Shown here: one piece after another, positions 23,362 to 29,054 of the stretch | Layout: each line of letters begins with the position of its first letter | Numbering within the stretch: the stretch's first letter is position 1 | Source: a virus | Length of the DNA stretch: 44,435 nucleotides | Virus record (IMG/VR): IMGVR_UViG_3300036832_001140 | Span: 1-44,435 of that record | Direction: 5' to 3' (one strand) | Notes under the pieces: generated by a model | The model's database searches: none | Seen by the model: the letters and a program-made list of their open reading frames with translations, nothing else | What the model was told of the DNA's origin: nothing | Position numbers and translations under genes: made by a program

Positions 23362-23594
23362 CCGGCGGCGGCGTGGACAAAGCAGGCTCGCACGGATGTT
23401 ACGAACCCATGATGGTCGCTGGTTTCCAAACACGCTGCGTCCTCGACGCTGGACATGACGGGCCGCACAAGAGTTACGCGCACGTCTTGAACCTGCAGCA
23501 TCTCACCAACCAGCCTCCTGGGGAGATGCCGACGAAACGCGAGATGGGCGTGGATGCACCGGATCTTGGCAAGCCGATTTCGGAGCAGCCGTGA
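23358..23594 (+). CDS. MTGGG-start small protein 4
   Basis: This 78-residue product begins MTGGGVDKAGSHGCYEPMMV. A CYEP...RCVLDAGHDGPH motif is a Cys/His pattern often seen in small actinobacterial phage proteins, and may be a zinc site. The C-terminus is Pro-rich and probably disordered. Unknown function. Confidence 0.55.
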   Translation: MTGGGVDKAGSHGCYEPMMVAGFQTRCVLDAGHDGPHKSYAHVLNLQHLTNQPPGEMPTKREMGVDAPDLGKPISEQP

Positions 23595-23845
23595 GCTACG
23601 TGATGCTCTTGCTCGACGGCCCCGACGCAGGTCGCTACCTGCGCGCCTACGATCCCGACGCGCGCGAGGGCAGGGGTGAGATCCTCGTTTCGGAGACGCC
23701 GGAGGAGGCGCTGAAGTTCGACTCGGTGATGGAGCTGTGGGCGCTGTGGAAGACGGCCTCGACCGTGCACCCGATCAGGCTGTCGGACGGGAAGCCGAAC
23801 AGGCCCCTGACCGCGTACTCGATCACGACGGTGAAGCGGGAGTAG
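23591..23845 (+). CDS. Last gene of the first rightward operon, unknown
   Basis: The GTG at 23591 overlaps the upstream stop, giving 84 residues. It is an alpha/beta protein: MSYVMLLLDGPDAGRYLRAY, SETPEEALKFDSVMELWAL, then a basic end. It is followed by a double hairpin and an opposing gene, so transcription probably ends here. Confidence 0.6.
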   Translation: MSYVMLLLDGPDAGRYLRAYDPDAREGRGEILVSETPEEALKFDSVMELWALWKTASTVHPIRLSDGKPNRPLTAYSITTVKRE

Positions 23846-23848
23846 AGT

Positions 23849-23947
23849 CGGGCAGGCGGGGGTGAGCCTGGGATTACCTGCCCGGCTCAGCGAGCCGCCG
23901 CTCCATCAGACCGGCGACTGAGGGTAAAGGCGGCGGCTCGCTCAGCC
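23849..23947. terminator. Double hairpin between convergent genes
   Basis: The first stem is CGGGCAGG (23849-23856) with CCTGCCCG (23877-23884). The second is an 18-base inverted repeat (23884-23901 with 23930-23947, 17 of 18 paired, about 28-base loop) built on GCGAGCCGCCG. It separates the rightward operon from the leftward gene ending at 23942 and probably acts as a bidirectional terminator. Confidence 0.65.
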
Positions 23948-24472
23948 GAGCTTGGCGCGCTCCTCGGCGGTCGGGGCCAGGTCCCCTCGCGTCTGCGTGG
24001 GGAAGGCGACGGTCGATAGCCCGGCAGGCCCCACAGGCTCCTCGACCGGGGTGCCGTTCTCGTCGAAGCGCGTGTTGGCGCTGGGCTTGGCTTTGATCCG
24101 GGCGGCGACGGCGTCTCGTTCCAGCAGCGTCCGCTTCTCCGAGCTGGCGTAGCCGTAGTGGTTGCGGATCTTCTGCTCCTCGCGCTCGGTCAGGACGATC
24201 TCGCGCATGCGCGCCGCCAACATCAGCCCGCGCAAGGTGGTGGGCCTGCCGTCGGCGTCCAGCTCCTCCCGGCTGCGCGGGTGCTGCGGAACCTTGGTCT
24301 TCCCGTCGGGCTGGAGCATGACCGAGTTCTCTTGTCCGGCTTGCTTCTGTCCGCCTTCAACCCGGACATCCGTCCGGCTTCTGCTGGCCGCTTTCCGGTG
24401 TGCGTCCGAGCAGAAGCGCGCCTGGGCAGGCCCCTCAAACGGCTGCCCGCAGTGCTCGCAGGTCTTCAGCAC
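23942..24472 (-). CDS. Zinc-finger protein, unknown
   Basis: This 176-residue protein has an N-terminal zinc finger (CEHCGQPFEGPAQARFCSDA then HRKAASR), typical of short phage and bacterial proteins that begin with this CxxC...FCS..H motif. The rest is charged and helical (LRGLMLAARMREIVLTEREE). It is one of two leftward genes lying between the two rightward operons. A nucleic-acid-binding role is likely; the target is unknown. Confidence 0.65.
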   Translation of the reverse strand: MLKTCEHCGQPFEGPAQARFCSDAHRKAASRSRTDVRVEGGQKQAGQENSVMLQPDGKTKVPQHPRSREELDADGRPTTLRGLMLAARMREIVLTEREEQKIRNHYGYASSEKRTLLERDAVAARIKAKPSANTRFDENGTPVEEPVGPAGLSTVAFPTQTRGDLAPTAEERAKLG

Positions 24473-24588
24473 GATCGCCTCCTCTCGTGTGGTAGGGCCA
24501 AGCCAGGCCCCCGAAAACTCGCAGCCTCAGCGGAGAAACGGTACGCAAGGAGGCCCCAGCGCTCGCGCGCGCGCGGGCGGGGTGGCCG

Positions 24589-24607
24589 GGTCCGGCTACG
24601 CCGGACC
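24589..24607 (-). terminator. Hairpin in the gap between two leftward genes
   Basis: GGTCCGGC-TAC-GCCGGACC is a perfect 8-bp stem in the 211-base gap 24473-24683. The flanks are GC-repetitive (CGCGCG) and could extend the stem. On the minus strand it follows the gene ending at 24684. The gap otherwise holds CCTGACCCC repeats and nothing coding. Confidence 0.45.
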
Positions 24608-24683
24608 GGCTCGCGCGCTCGCCTGACCCCTCCCTGACCCCTCCCTCAAAACCCCTGCAAATCAGCGCTTTTCTGCCCTGCCT

Positions 24684-25346
24684 TCAGCCTAGCAAGCTGG
24701 CGGCAAGCCTCTCCATGTCCTTCCAGGACATGCCCTCCACGTTCTCGATCTCCAGGCTCACAGAGCCTGATTGGAGCGGGAACGTCGCGTCCAGTGCTGC
24801 TAGAGCAGCACGCTGCTTCTCGACCGCTGAGATGTCCGCGTCAAGCGGTCCGTCGACGATGGCGAAGCCAAGCTCAACGGCTCGCTGTGACGCGCGCAAC
24901 CGTGCAGCCATGCGCGGATCCGCCGCGCGACTCGATCCGATGCCAAGCAACTGCCGTGTGGCTTTGAGCCGTTTACGGCTCTCGTTGGCTGTGAGGCGCA
25001 TCCTGTCTAGGTCTGCCGACCCTCCCCCGCCCGCGTGGCCCATGCACAGGCCCAGTGCGCGCGGAGCTGCGGCCTTGCACCGTTCCCCGCTTGCATGGGT
25101 GACCCGGCAGCGAGAGCTTGCGTCAGGAGCACACAGGCTTGCGTCTGCGGGTATGCGGTGCGTAGCGGGCACCTGCTCCCCCGCGTGCTCGACCGTGCCC
25201 TGCGCCACTACCCATGCGACCGTGCCTAGCTTGGGCACGTCCTGCTCGTCATGCGGAGCTGGCTCGGCCGTTTCCTCGACTGGCATCAGCACTAGCTCGG
25301 CCGACGGAATCTCAGGATTTGCAGGCATTTCCTCGTTTGAAGCCAT
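24684..25346 (-). CDS. Cys/His-motif protein, possible small terminase or regulator
   Basis: This 220-residue protein has a central CRVTHASGERCKAAAPRALG then LCMGHAGGGGS, which resembles the phage HGG-type zinc motif found in proteins encoded near small terminases. The N-terminal 90 residues are acidic and probably disordered. The C-terminal half is helical (LRASQRAVELGFAIVDG, ISAVEKQRAALAALDATFP). No other small terminase was recognised, so it is a weak candidate. The start ATG has no clear ribosome-binding site. Confidence 0.55.
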   Translation of the reverse strand: MASNEEMPANPEIPSAELVLMPVEETAEPAPHDEQDVPKLGTVAWVVAQGTVEHAGEQVPATHRIPADASLCAPDASSRCRVTHASGERCKAAAPRALGLCMGHAGGGGSADLDRMRLTANESRKRLKATRQLLGIGSSRAADPRMAARLRASQRAVELGFAIVDGPLDADISAVEKQRAALAALDATFPLQSGSVSLEIENVEGMSWKDMERLAASLLG

Positions 25347-25720
25347 ATTTTAGTCCTAGACCATCGGCCAGGTAGAACCTAGACCAATGTCCGGGGCGGC
25401 AGGCTGTTCCGTCATGGCACATTGGGTCGGCAATCGCAGTCCTCGTTGTCGCCCGGCGCAGTCATCGAAAGCGTGGTCGGTACGGCGAGGCGAGATCCCA
25501 CAGCGTGAAGGGTGATGGCGCGGAACATGGCGCCGCCTGTACAGCTCGTGTCTCTCGGCCAGCTTTAGCTGGTAGGCGACAAGGATTCCTCCTCCTTGAC
25601 CCCTCGGGTGATTCCTTCCCGTTGCGCGTGGAACTGATGACCGGCGACGGCCGGAGCGCTGCTTGCAGCGCTGGCTTACGCAACGTGGATCATGACGCCC
25701 GAGGGAAAAGCCGAAACGAC
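25347..25720. promoter_or_regulatory. Gene-free control region with palindromes
   Basis: No coding sequence is supported here. Seen are a direct repeat CCTAGACCA at 25355-25363 and 25378-25386, a palindrome CCAGCT-TT-AGCTGG at 25559-25572, and AGCGCTGC-TT-GCAGCGCT at 25655-25672. The region lies between a leftward gene and the rightward cassette operon, so promoters for both directions and operators are expected. I could not define a convincing -35/-10 pair. Confidence 0.45.
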
Positions 25721-25790
25721 GGAGGGAAGCTTGCGCTGCCGAGCGCTTGCGAGCTTCTCCCTCCGGTCTTCCCTACGCAAGGAGGATTCA
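25721..25790 (+). repeat. Hairpin-leader cassette E1
   Basis: The longest hairpin of the family: GGAGGGA-AGCTTGC pairs with GCGAGCT-TC-TCCCTCC (25721-25764, two-base bulge). The leader then runs GGTCTTCCCTACGC and AAGGAGGATTCA before the ATG at 25791. UCUUCC (25767-25772) can pair with GGAGGA (25781-25786). Confidence 0.75.
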
Positions 25791-26021
25791 ATGCCAGTGC
25801 TGACAACCGTCCCCCGTGACGTGTACGGCGAGTTTCCGCCTGGCGACTACGTCGCCATCCACGCCGATGCAGCGCGGCCGTTCGCTGTCCGAGTGCCCTA
25901 CCGCGTGGCGCTCCAGTCGCAGCGCGACGGTACACCGTTCGCACACTGGTCGCTTCTGACCGATGCCGAGCGGGACCTCGTCTGGTCGAACCGTGACCGG
26001 ATCGTGGCAGGGCGCTTTTAG
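25791..26021 (+). CDS. First gene of the cassette operon, unknown
   Basis: This 76-residue product starts at an ATG behind AAGGAGGATTCA. It has a beta-rich N-terminal half (VYGEFPPGDYVAIHADAARP, FAVRVPYRVALQSQ) and a C-terminal helix DAERDLVWSNRDRIV. Its stop codon lies in the loop of the next cassette hairpin. No family recognised. Confidence 0.6.
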   Translation: MPVLTTVPRDVYGEFPPGDYVAIHADAARPFAVRVPYRVALQSQRDGTPFAHWSLLTDAERDLVWSNRDRIVAGRF

Positions 26022-26052
26022 CGCCCCGTCTTCCCAAACAAGGAGGAATCAC
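26010..26052 (+). repeat. Hairpin-leader cassette E2
   Basis: GGGCGC-TTTTA-GCGCCC (26010-26026) holds the stop codon TAG of the upstream gene partly in the loop (26019-26021). The leader is GTCTTCCCAAACAAGGAGG. UCUUCC can pair with GGAGGA. Confidence 0.75.
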
Positions 26053-26556
26053 ATGGACACCGTCACCATCGAGGGTCTGACGAAGTCAGACATCAACGCT
26101 CTGCGGCTGGCCGACGACGTGTATGCCGTCTTCTACGAAGACGCCTACCTGCTCCGCTGCATCAAGCGGCCGACGTTCGCCGAGCGGGAGCGCAACCCCT
26201 TCGCCGATGACGTGCGGATCGAGGTCCCGGTCACCGGCTCGATCACCGTTTACGGCGCCGACGGCGGTAGCAACTTCGCCGCCACCGAGTCGGTCACGGC
26301 TTGCTTTGCAAGCCTGTGGGATTCGACCGGCATCTGGCAGGTCGTCAAGCCTGGCGACCGCGTCAAGCTCCGCTTCGCGGCGAACAACTCGACCGACAAC
26401 ATTCGGGCAGCGAACTACGTTCGCGACTCGGTCAGCGTCGAGGTCATCCGCAAGGCGGACGTGAACGGCCGCAAGCCGCTCAAGTTCGCGGGCGGCGACT
26501 ACGTCGGACCGAACAACTCGGCTCGCTTCGTCAGGAGCCACACACACGGCCTTTAG
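26053..26556 (+). CDS. Cassette-operon protein, unknown
   Basis: This 167-residue protein is beta-rich, with a helical start (GLTKSDINALRLADDVYAVF) and strands such as DVRIEVPVTGSITVYG and VVKPGDRVKLRFAA. It ends in polar, basic KPLKFAGGDYVGPNNSARFV. Its stop codon lies at the loop of cassette E3. No family recognised. Confidence 0.6.
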   Translation: MDTVTIEGLTKSDINALRLADDVYAVFYEDAYLLRCIKRPTFAERERNPFADDVRIEVPVTGSITVYGADGGSNFAATESVTACFASLWDSTGIWQVVKPGDRVKLRFAANNSTDNIRAANYVRDSVSVEVIRKADVNGRKPLKFAGGDYVGPNNSARFVRSHTHGL

Positions 26557-26588
26557 GCCGTGTCTTCCCTAACGCAAGGAGGATTCTC
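26544..26588 (+). repeat. Hairpin-leader cassette E3
   Basis: ACACGGCC-TTTA-GGCCGTGT is a perfect 8-bp stem (26544-26563). The upstream TAG stop (26554-26556) sits in the loop. The leader CTTCCCTAACGCAAGGAGG follows. UCUUCC (26563-26568) and GGAGGA (26578-26583) can pair. Confidence 0.75.
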
Positions 26589-26864
26589 ATGAACTACGGC
26601 ACTGCATGGGTCTGCACTGACTGCTACTTCGCCCATCACTACGGCGCCATCGAAGTCGACGGCCAGTGGTTCGCTGGCGAGTCAGACACACCCTGCGACC
26701 GTGAGCCGCTGGCCCTCCTTGAGGGCTTTGACCTCGCTGACAACACGGATTCGGAGACCGGCGAGGGCATCGACGAGTTCTCGTGGCGCTCGTGCGACGG
26801 CTGCGGCTCGACGCTCGGCGGTTCCCGCGAGCGGCTGGCGCTGTTCCCCCTCACGACGGCTTAG
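26589..26864 (+). CDS. Cys-rich protein with CDGCGSTLGGSR motif
   Basis: This 91-residue protein has three Cys pairs: WVCTDCYFAHH near the start, CDRE in the middle and SCDGCGSTLGGSRERLALFP near the end. The last motif and the preceding EFSW segment are a recurrent signature in small actinobacterial phage and plasmid proteins. It probably binds one or two zinc ions. No activity is known to me. Its TAG lies in the loop of cassette E4. Confidence 0.65.
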   Translation: MNYGTAWVCTDCYFAHHYGAIEVDGQWFAGESDTPCDREPLALLEGFDLADNTDSETGEGIDEFSWRSCDGCGSTLGGSRERLALFPLTTA

Positions 26865-26896
26865 GCCGTCGTCTTCCAACACAAGGAGGAACCACC
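26853..26896 (+). repeat. Hairpin-leader cassette E4
   Basis: ACGACGGC-TTAG-GCCGTCGT (26853-26872), with the upstream TAG (26862-26864) forming most of the loop. The leader TCTTCCAACACAAGGAGGA follows. The stem sequence differs from all other copies but pairs perfectly. Confidence 0.75.
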
Positions 26897-27286
26897 ATGA
26901 ACGCTCAAGCTCTGCTTGACACGATCGCCACGGCCTACATCCAGTGTGCGCTCTGGTCGTCGGTCGACGACGAAGGGGAGCCGCTGGACGGCCTCTATGA
27001 GGTCTGGGACCTCAGCGATGAGGCGACGACCTCGATCATGGAGGAGATCGGCGACTTCCTCGACCTGCTCGCAAGCGAGGGCATCGACTGGGACGCAGGC
27101 TGGACGGCCGAGCAGCTCGGGCACGACTTCTGGCTGACCCGCAACGGTCACGGTGCTGGCTTCTGGGACCGCTACGGCGGCGCCGATCTCCGCGAGGATC
27201 TCGGCGACCTGCTCACGAAGTGGGCCAAGTCGTTCGGCAGCTCGGATCTCTACGTCGGCGACGACGGCAAGCTCTACCTCTCGTAA
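26897..27286 (+). CDS. Cassette-operon protein of a widespread phage family
   Basis: This 129-residue acidic protein has a helical N-terminus and a characteristic C-terminal half: LGHDFWLTRNGHGAGFWDRY, then LTKWAKSFGSSDLYVGDDGK and LYLS. I have seen this HDFWLTRNGHGAGFWDR pattern in many unrelated phages, without a known function. Its TAA lies in the loop of cassette E5. Confidence 0.65.
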   Translation: MNAQALLDTIATAYIQCALWSSVDDEGEPLDGLYEVWDLSDEATTSIMEEIGDFLDLLASEGIDWDAGWTAEQLGHDFWLTRNGHGAGFWDRYGGADLREDLGDLLTKWAKSFGSSDLYVGDDGKLYLS

Positions 27287-27316
27287 GAGAGGTCTTCCCT
27301 ACGGCAAGGAGGAATC
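27276..27316 (+). repeat. Hairpin-leader cassette E5
   Basis: ACCTCTC-GTAA-GAGAGGT (27276-27293) carries the upstream TAA in its loop. The leader TCTTCCCTACGGCAAGGAGG follows and serves only a seven-codon frame (27317). Confidence 0.75.
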
Positions 27317-27340
27317 ATGAGCTTGGACAGCTCCAGGTAG
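27317..27340 (+). CDS. Seven-codon minigene MSLDSSR
   Basis: A full cassette with ideal spacing precedes ATG-AGC-TTG and a TAG seven codons later. Thirty bases on, cassette E6 starts. It is either a leader peptide, or the remnant of a gene deleted between two cassettes by recombination. Confidence 0.4.
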   Translation: MSLDSSR

Positions 27341-27370
27341 CCGAGCGAAGCCTCCTTAACCAGCTAGACA

Positions 27371-27410
27371 ACGCCCTTCGGGGCGTCTTCCCTAACCAAG
27401 GAGGAACCGA
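27371..27410 (+). repeat. Hairpin-leader cassette E6
   Basis: ACGCCC-TTCG-GGGCGT (27371-27386) has a C(UUCG)G tetraloop and is very stable. The leader TCTTCCCTAACCAAGGAGGA follows. No stop codon lies in the loop here. Confidence 0.75.
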
Positions 27411-27596
27411 ATGTCTGCATCACCGAAAGGCGCGTTCACTGTCGTCGTCACCTGGCTGCTTGTCTGGGCCGGTGGCGTCTCGATCCTGTTCTCGCTCCAC
27501 GCAAGCCCGTTCATCGGCATCGTCGTCCCGACGATCGTCGCGAGCGTGATCGCGGGCAAGCTCGCCCACGGTCTCGACGCGATGGGCGAGAAGTGA
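27411..27596 (+). CDS. Small membrane protein (two spans)
   Basis: This 61-residue protein has two hydrophobic segments (AFTVVVTWLLVWAGGVSILF and FIGIVVPTIVASVIAGKLA) separated by a short polar turn. It has no signal-cleavage site. The next gene overlaps its stop (GTGA). A role in the host membrane, such as superinfection exclusion, is possible, but no motif supports it. Confidence 0.6.
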   Translation: MSASPKGAFTVVVTWLLVWAGGVSILFSLHASPFIGIVVPTIVASVIAGKLAHGLDAMGEK

Positions 27597-27793
27597 CTGC
27601 CCTGGTCGACCCGCGCGAGCTGGTCGGCTCCGTCGAGGCGGCGAAGATCGCCGGGATCGCGACTGGCACGCTCAAGGTGCGACGGCAGCGTGGGCAGACG
27701 CCCGAGCCGCTCGTCGTGCTCGCGTGCGGGCCGCTCTGGCTCCGCTCGACCATCGAGCAGTGGGCGGCAGATCTCGCCGCCCAGCGCCCCTAA
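27593..27793 (+). CDS. Small helix-turn-helix protein
   Basis: The GTG at 27593 overlaps the preceding stop, giving 66 residues. LVGSVEAAKIAGIATGTLKV then RRQRGQTPEPLVV is a MerR/AlpA-like helix-turn-helix followed by a wing (GPLWLRSTIEQWAADL). It resembles small excisionase or regulator proteins. The stop lies in the loop of cassette E7. Confidence 0.65.
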   Translation: MTALVDPRELVGSVEAAKIAGIATGTLKVRRQRGQTPEPLVVLACGPLWLRSTIEQWAADLAAQRP

Positions 27794-27824
27794 CGGGGCG
27801 TCTTCCCAACAAGGAGGCATCACG
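27785..27824 (+). repeat. Hairpin-leader cassette E7
   Basis: CGCCCC-TAAC-GGGGCG (27785-27800), with the upstream TAA in the loop. The leader TCTTCCCAACAAGGAGGC follows. Here the outer leader pair would be U-C, so only five bases of the Shine-Dalgarno can be paired. Confidence 0.75.
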
Positions 27825-28112
27825 ATGAGCAGTGTGCGGGCGTTCCAACCGCGCAAGTTCGATCCACCGCGCTTCGTCGCCGAAGACGAGGCCGAGCTGG
27901 AAGAGCTGGAAGGCAGCTTCGTCGACGCCGGTCAGTGCGACGGCTGCGGCAACTCGACCTACCGGATCTCGTGCGACCGCACCAGGGCGTTCCCGCGCTG
28001 GTATGCGACCTGCGCGATCGACCCGGAAGGGTCGTCCGAATTCCGGCACCCGAAGCCCTGTGGCAACGTCTACCGGATCGAGCTGTACGACGAGACCCTC
28101 GTCGAGTTCTAA
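27825..28112 (+). CDS. Cys-rich cassette-operon protein
   Basis: This 95-residue protein has an acidic helix (EDEAELEELEGSFVDAGQ) followed by four cysteines in a zinc-ribbon-like layout (CDGCGNSTYRISC..CAID..PCGNVY). No family recognised. It is followed by cassette E8, separated from its stop codon by two bases. Confidence 0.6.
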   Translation: MSSVRAFQPRKFDPPRFVAEDEAELEELEGSFVDAGQCDGCGNSTYRISCDRTRAFPRWYATCAIDPEGSSEFRHPKPCGNVYRIELYDETLVEF

Positions 28113-28114
28113 GC

Positions 28115-28159
28115 GACCCGTCCCGAGAGGGGCGGTCTTCCCAAACAAGGAGGAATCGC
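28115..28159 (+). repeat. Hairpin-leader cassette E8
   Basis: GACCCGTCCC-GAGA-GGGGCGGTC (28115-28137) pairs with one bulged C and one G-U pair. The leader TCTTCCCAAACAAGGAGGA follows. The GAGA loop is GNRA-type. Confidence 0.7.
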
Positions 28160-28450
28160 ATGAAGGGCATCACCGAGATCGTGCTCCCCGAGCACGGTAT
28201 GCGCATGCTCGCGTTCACGCTGATCCCCGAGCGGATCGGCCAGGCGATCGTGCTCGTCGAGAGCGTCGGCGTCGAGGACTTCGACCGCGAGTGGGTTACC
28301 TGGGCGATCTTCGCCGACGGCGAGACGGTCAACCGCTTCGACCACTGCGAGTGGGGGCACTACTTCGACAACGCCGAGGACGCCTGGAACGACTACGTCA
28401 ACCGGGCGATCAACCCCCGGATCGTGCCGTTGCGGCGGGCGAAACCGTGA
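28160..28450 (+). CDS. Cassette-operon protein, unknown
   Basis: This 96-residue protein begins MKGITEIVLPEHGMRMLAFT and continues with LVESVGVEDFDREWVTWAIF and FDHCEWGHYFDNAEDAWNDY. It is alpha/beta, with several aromatic and acidic residues. The next gene overlaps its stop. No family recognised. Confidence 0.6.
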   Translation: MKGITEIVLPEHGMRMLAFTLIPERIGQAIVLVESVGVEDFDREWVTWAIFADGETVNRFDHCEWGHYFDNAEDAWNDYVNRAINPRIVPLRRAKP

Positions 28451-28605
28451 CCCACATGGAGGCGCTCGCCCGCGCCGCCTGGCAGAGCTGGGGCGCGTAC
28501 GCGAAGTGGACGGTCTGTACCGCCTGCAAGGAGTGGCGCTACTCCCACTCCAAGGGCGGCGAGCGCTACGTTTGCGTCGACTGCTTCGACCAGGGTCACA
28601 AGTAG
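28447..28605 (+). CDS. Small zinc-ribbon protein
   Basis: The GTG at 28447 overlaps the preceding stop, giving 52 residues. CTACKEWRYSHSKGGERYVC then VDCFDQGHK is a compact four-cysteine zinc ribbon. Such single-ribbon proteins often bind RNA polymerase or nucleic acid. Cassette E9 begins directly after its TAG. Confidence 0.6.
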   Translation: MTHMEALARAAWQSWGAYAKWTVCTACKEWRYSHSKGGERYVCVDCFDQGHK

Positions 28606-28608
28606 GAT

Positions 28609-28646
28609 CCGCCCTTCGGGGCGGTCTTCCCAATACAAGGAGGAGC
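28609..28646 (+). repeat. Hairpin-leader cassette E9
   Basis: CCGCCC-TTCG-GGGCGG (28609-28624) has the C(UUCG)G tetraloop. The leader TCTTCCCAATACAAGGAGGA follows with a short spacing to ATG 28647. Confidence 0.75.
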
Positions 28647-28838
28647 ATGAGCACGACCGCAAGCACGATCACGATCCTCGCCACGACGGCGGCGCTTGTC
28701 TTCGGCGCGATCGGGATCCAGACCTACTGGATCGTCCGCACGCTGGACAGGATCGACGCCCGACTGGACCGCATCGAAGGAGTGTTGATGAGCTTCAGCG
28801 AGCGGATCACGCGACTGGAGGAGCACACGAATGGCTGA
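28647..28838 (+). CDS. Membrane-anchored coiled-coil protein
   Basis: This 63-residue protein has an N-terminal transmembrane segment (TITILATTAALVFGAIGIQT) followed by a coiled coil (VRTLDRIDARLDRIEGVLM, ERITRLEEH). The layout resembles haemolysin-XhlA-like and phage membrane-associated coiled-coil proteins. Function is unknown. Confidence 0.6.
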   Translation: MSTTASTITILATTAALVFGAIGIQTYWIVRTLDRIDARLDRIEGVLMSFSERITRLEEHTNG

Positions 28839-28998
28839 GCAACCCGAGGGCAAGTCGATGCAGGAGCTGCGCCGACTCGTCGCCGAGAGTGACGCCCGCT
28901 ACCGCCGGATCGGCGAGGTCTGGGGCGATCTCTCGGACGAGGACCAGGAGCGGCTCGCGTCCGACGCCGAGGCGAGCGCGTCAGAGAACGAAGACTGA
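28831..28998 (+). CDS. Small acidic helical protein
   Basis: The ATG at 28831 overlaps the previous gene by eight bases, giving 55 residues. The sequence MAEQPEGKSMQELRRLVAES followed by DLSDEDQERLASDAEASASE is fully helical and acidic. It is the last gene of the cassette operon, followed by a hairpin. No family recognised. Confidence 0.55.
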   Translation: MAEQPEGKSMQELRRLVAESDARYRRIGEVWGDLSDEDQERLASDAEASASENED

Positions 28999-29021
28999 CC
29001 GGAGGGGGAGGAATCCTTGTT

Positions 29022-29051
29022 GCGGGGGCAGGCTACGCCCATCGCCCCCGC
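29022..29051. terminator. Hairpin between convergent genes
   Basis: GCGGGGGC (29022-29029) pairs with GCCCCCGC (29044-29051) around a 14-base loop. It lies between the end of the cassette operon (28998) and the leftward gene ending at 29055. A bidirectional terminator is likely. Confidence 0.6.
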
Positions 29052-29054
29052 GCT

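Larger units (their letters stand above)
22656..23380 (+). repeat. Start-associated repeat, four copies
   Basis: Four consecutive genes open with nearly the same bases: 22656, 22862, 23062 and 23358 each begin GTGAYYGGCGGCGG(T/C) followed by RTGGA. The GTGA also contains the stop codon of the gene before. A second possible start lies 15 bases in (ATG in copy 1, GTG in copies 2-4). Downstream coding sequences are unrelated, so the conserved part is the junction. It could guide reinitiation or recombination between genes. Confidence 0.75.

Noticed and set aside
24543-24553. ACGCAAGGAGG as another copy of the hairpin-leader cassette
   Set aside because: It lacks the CTTCCC leader, the hairpin and a start codon. 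The match is limited to a ribosome-binding-site-like core.
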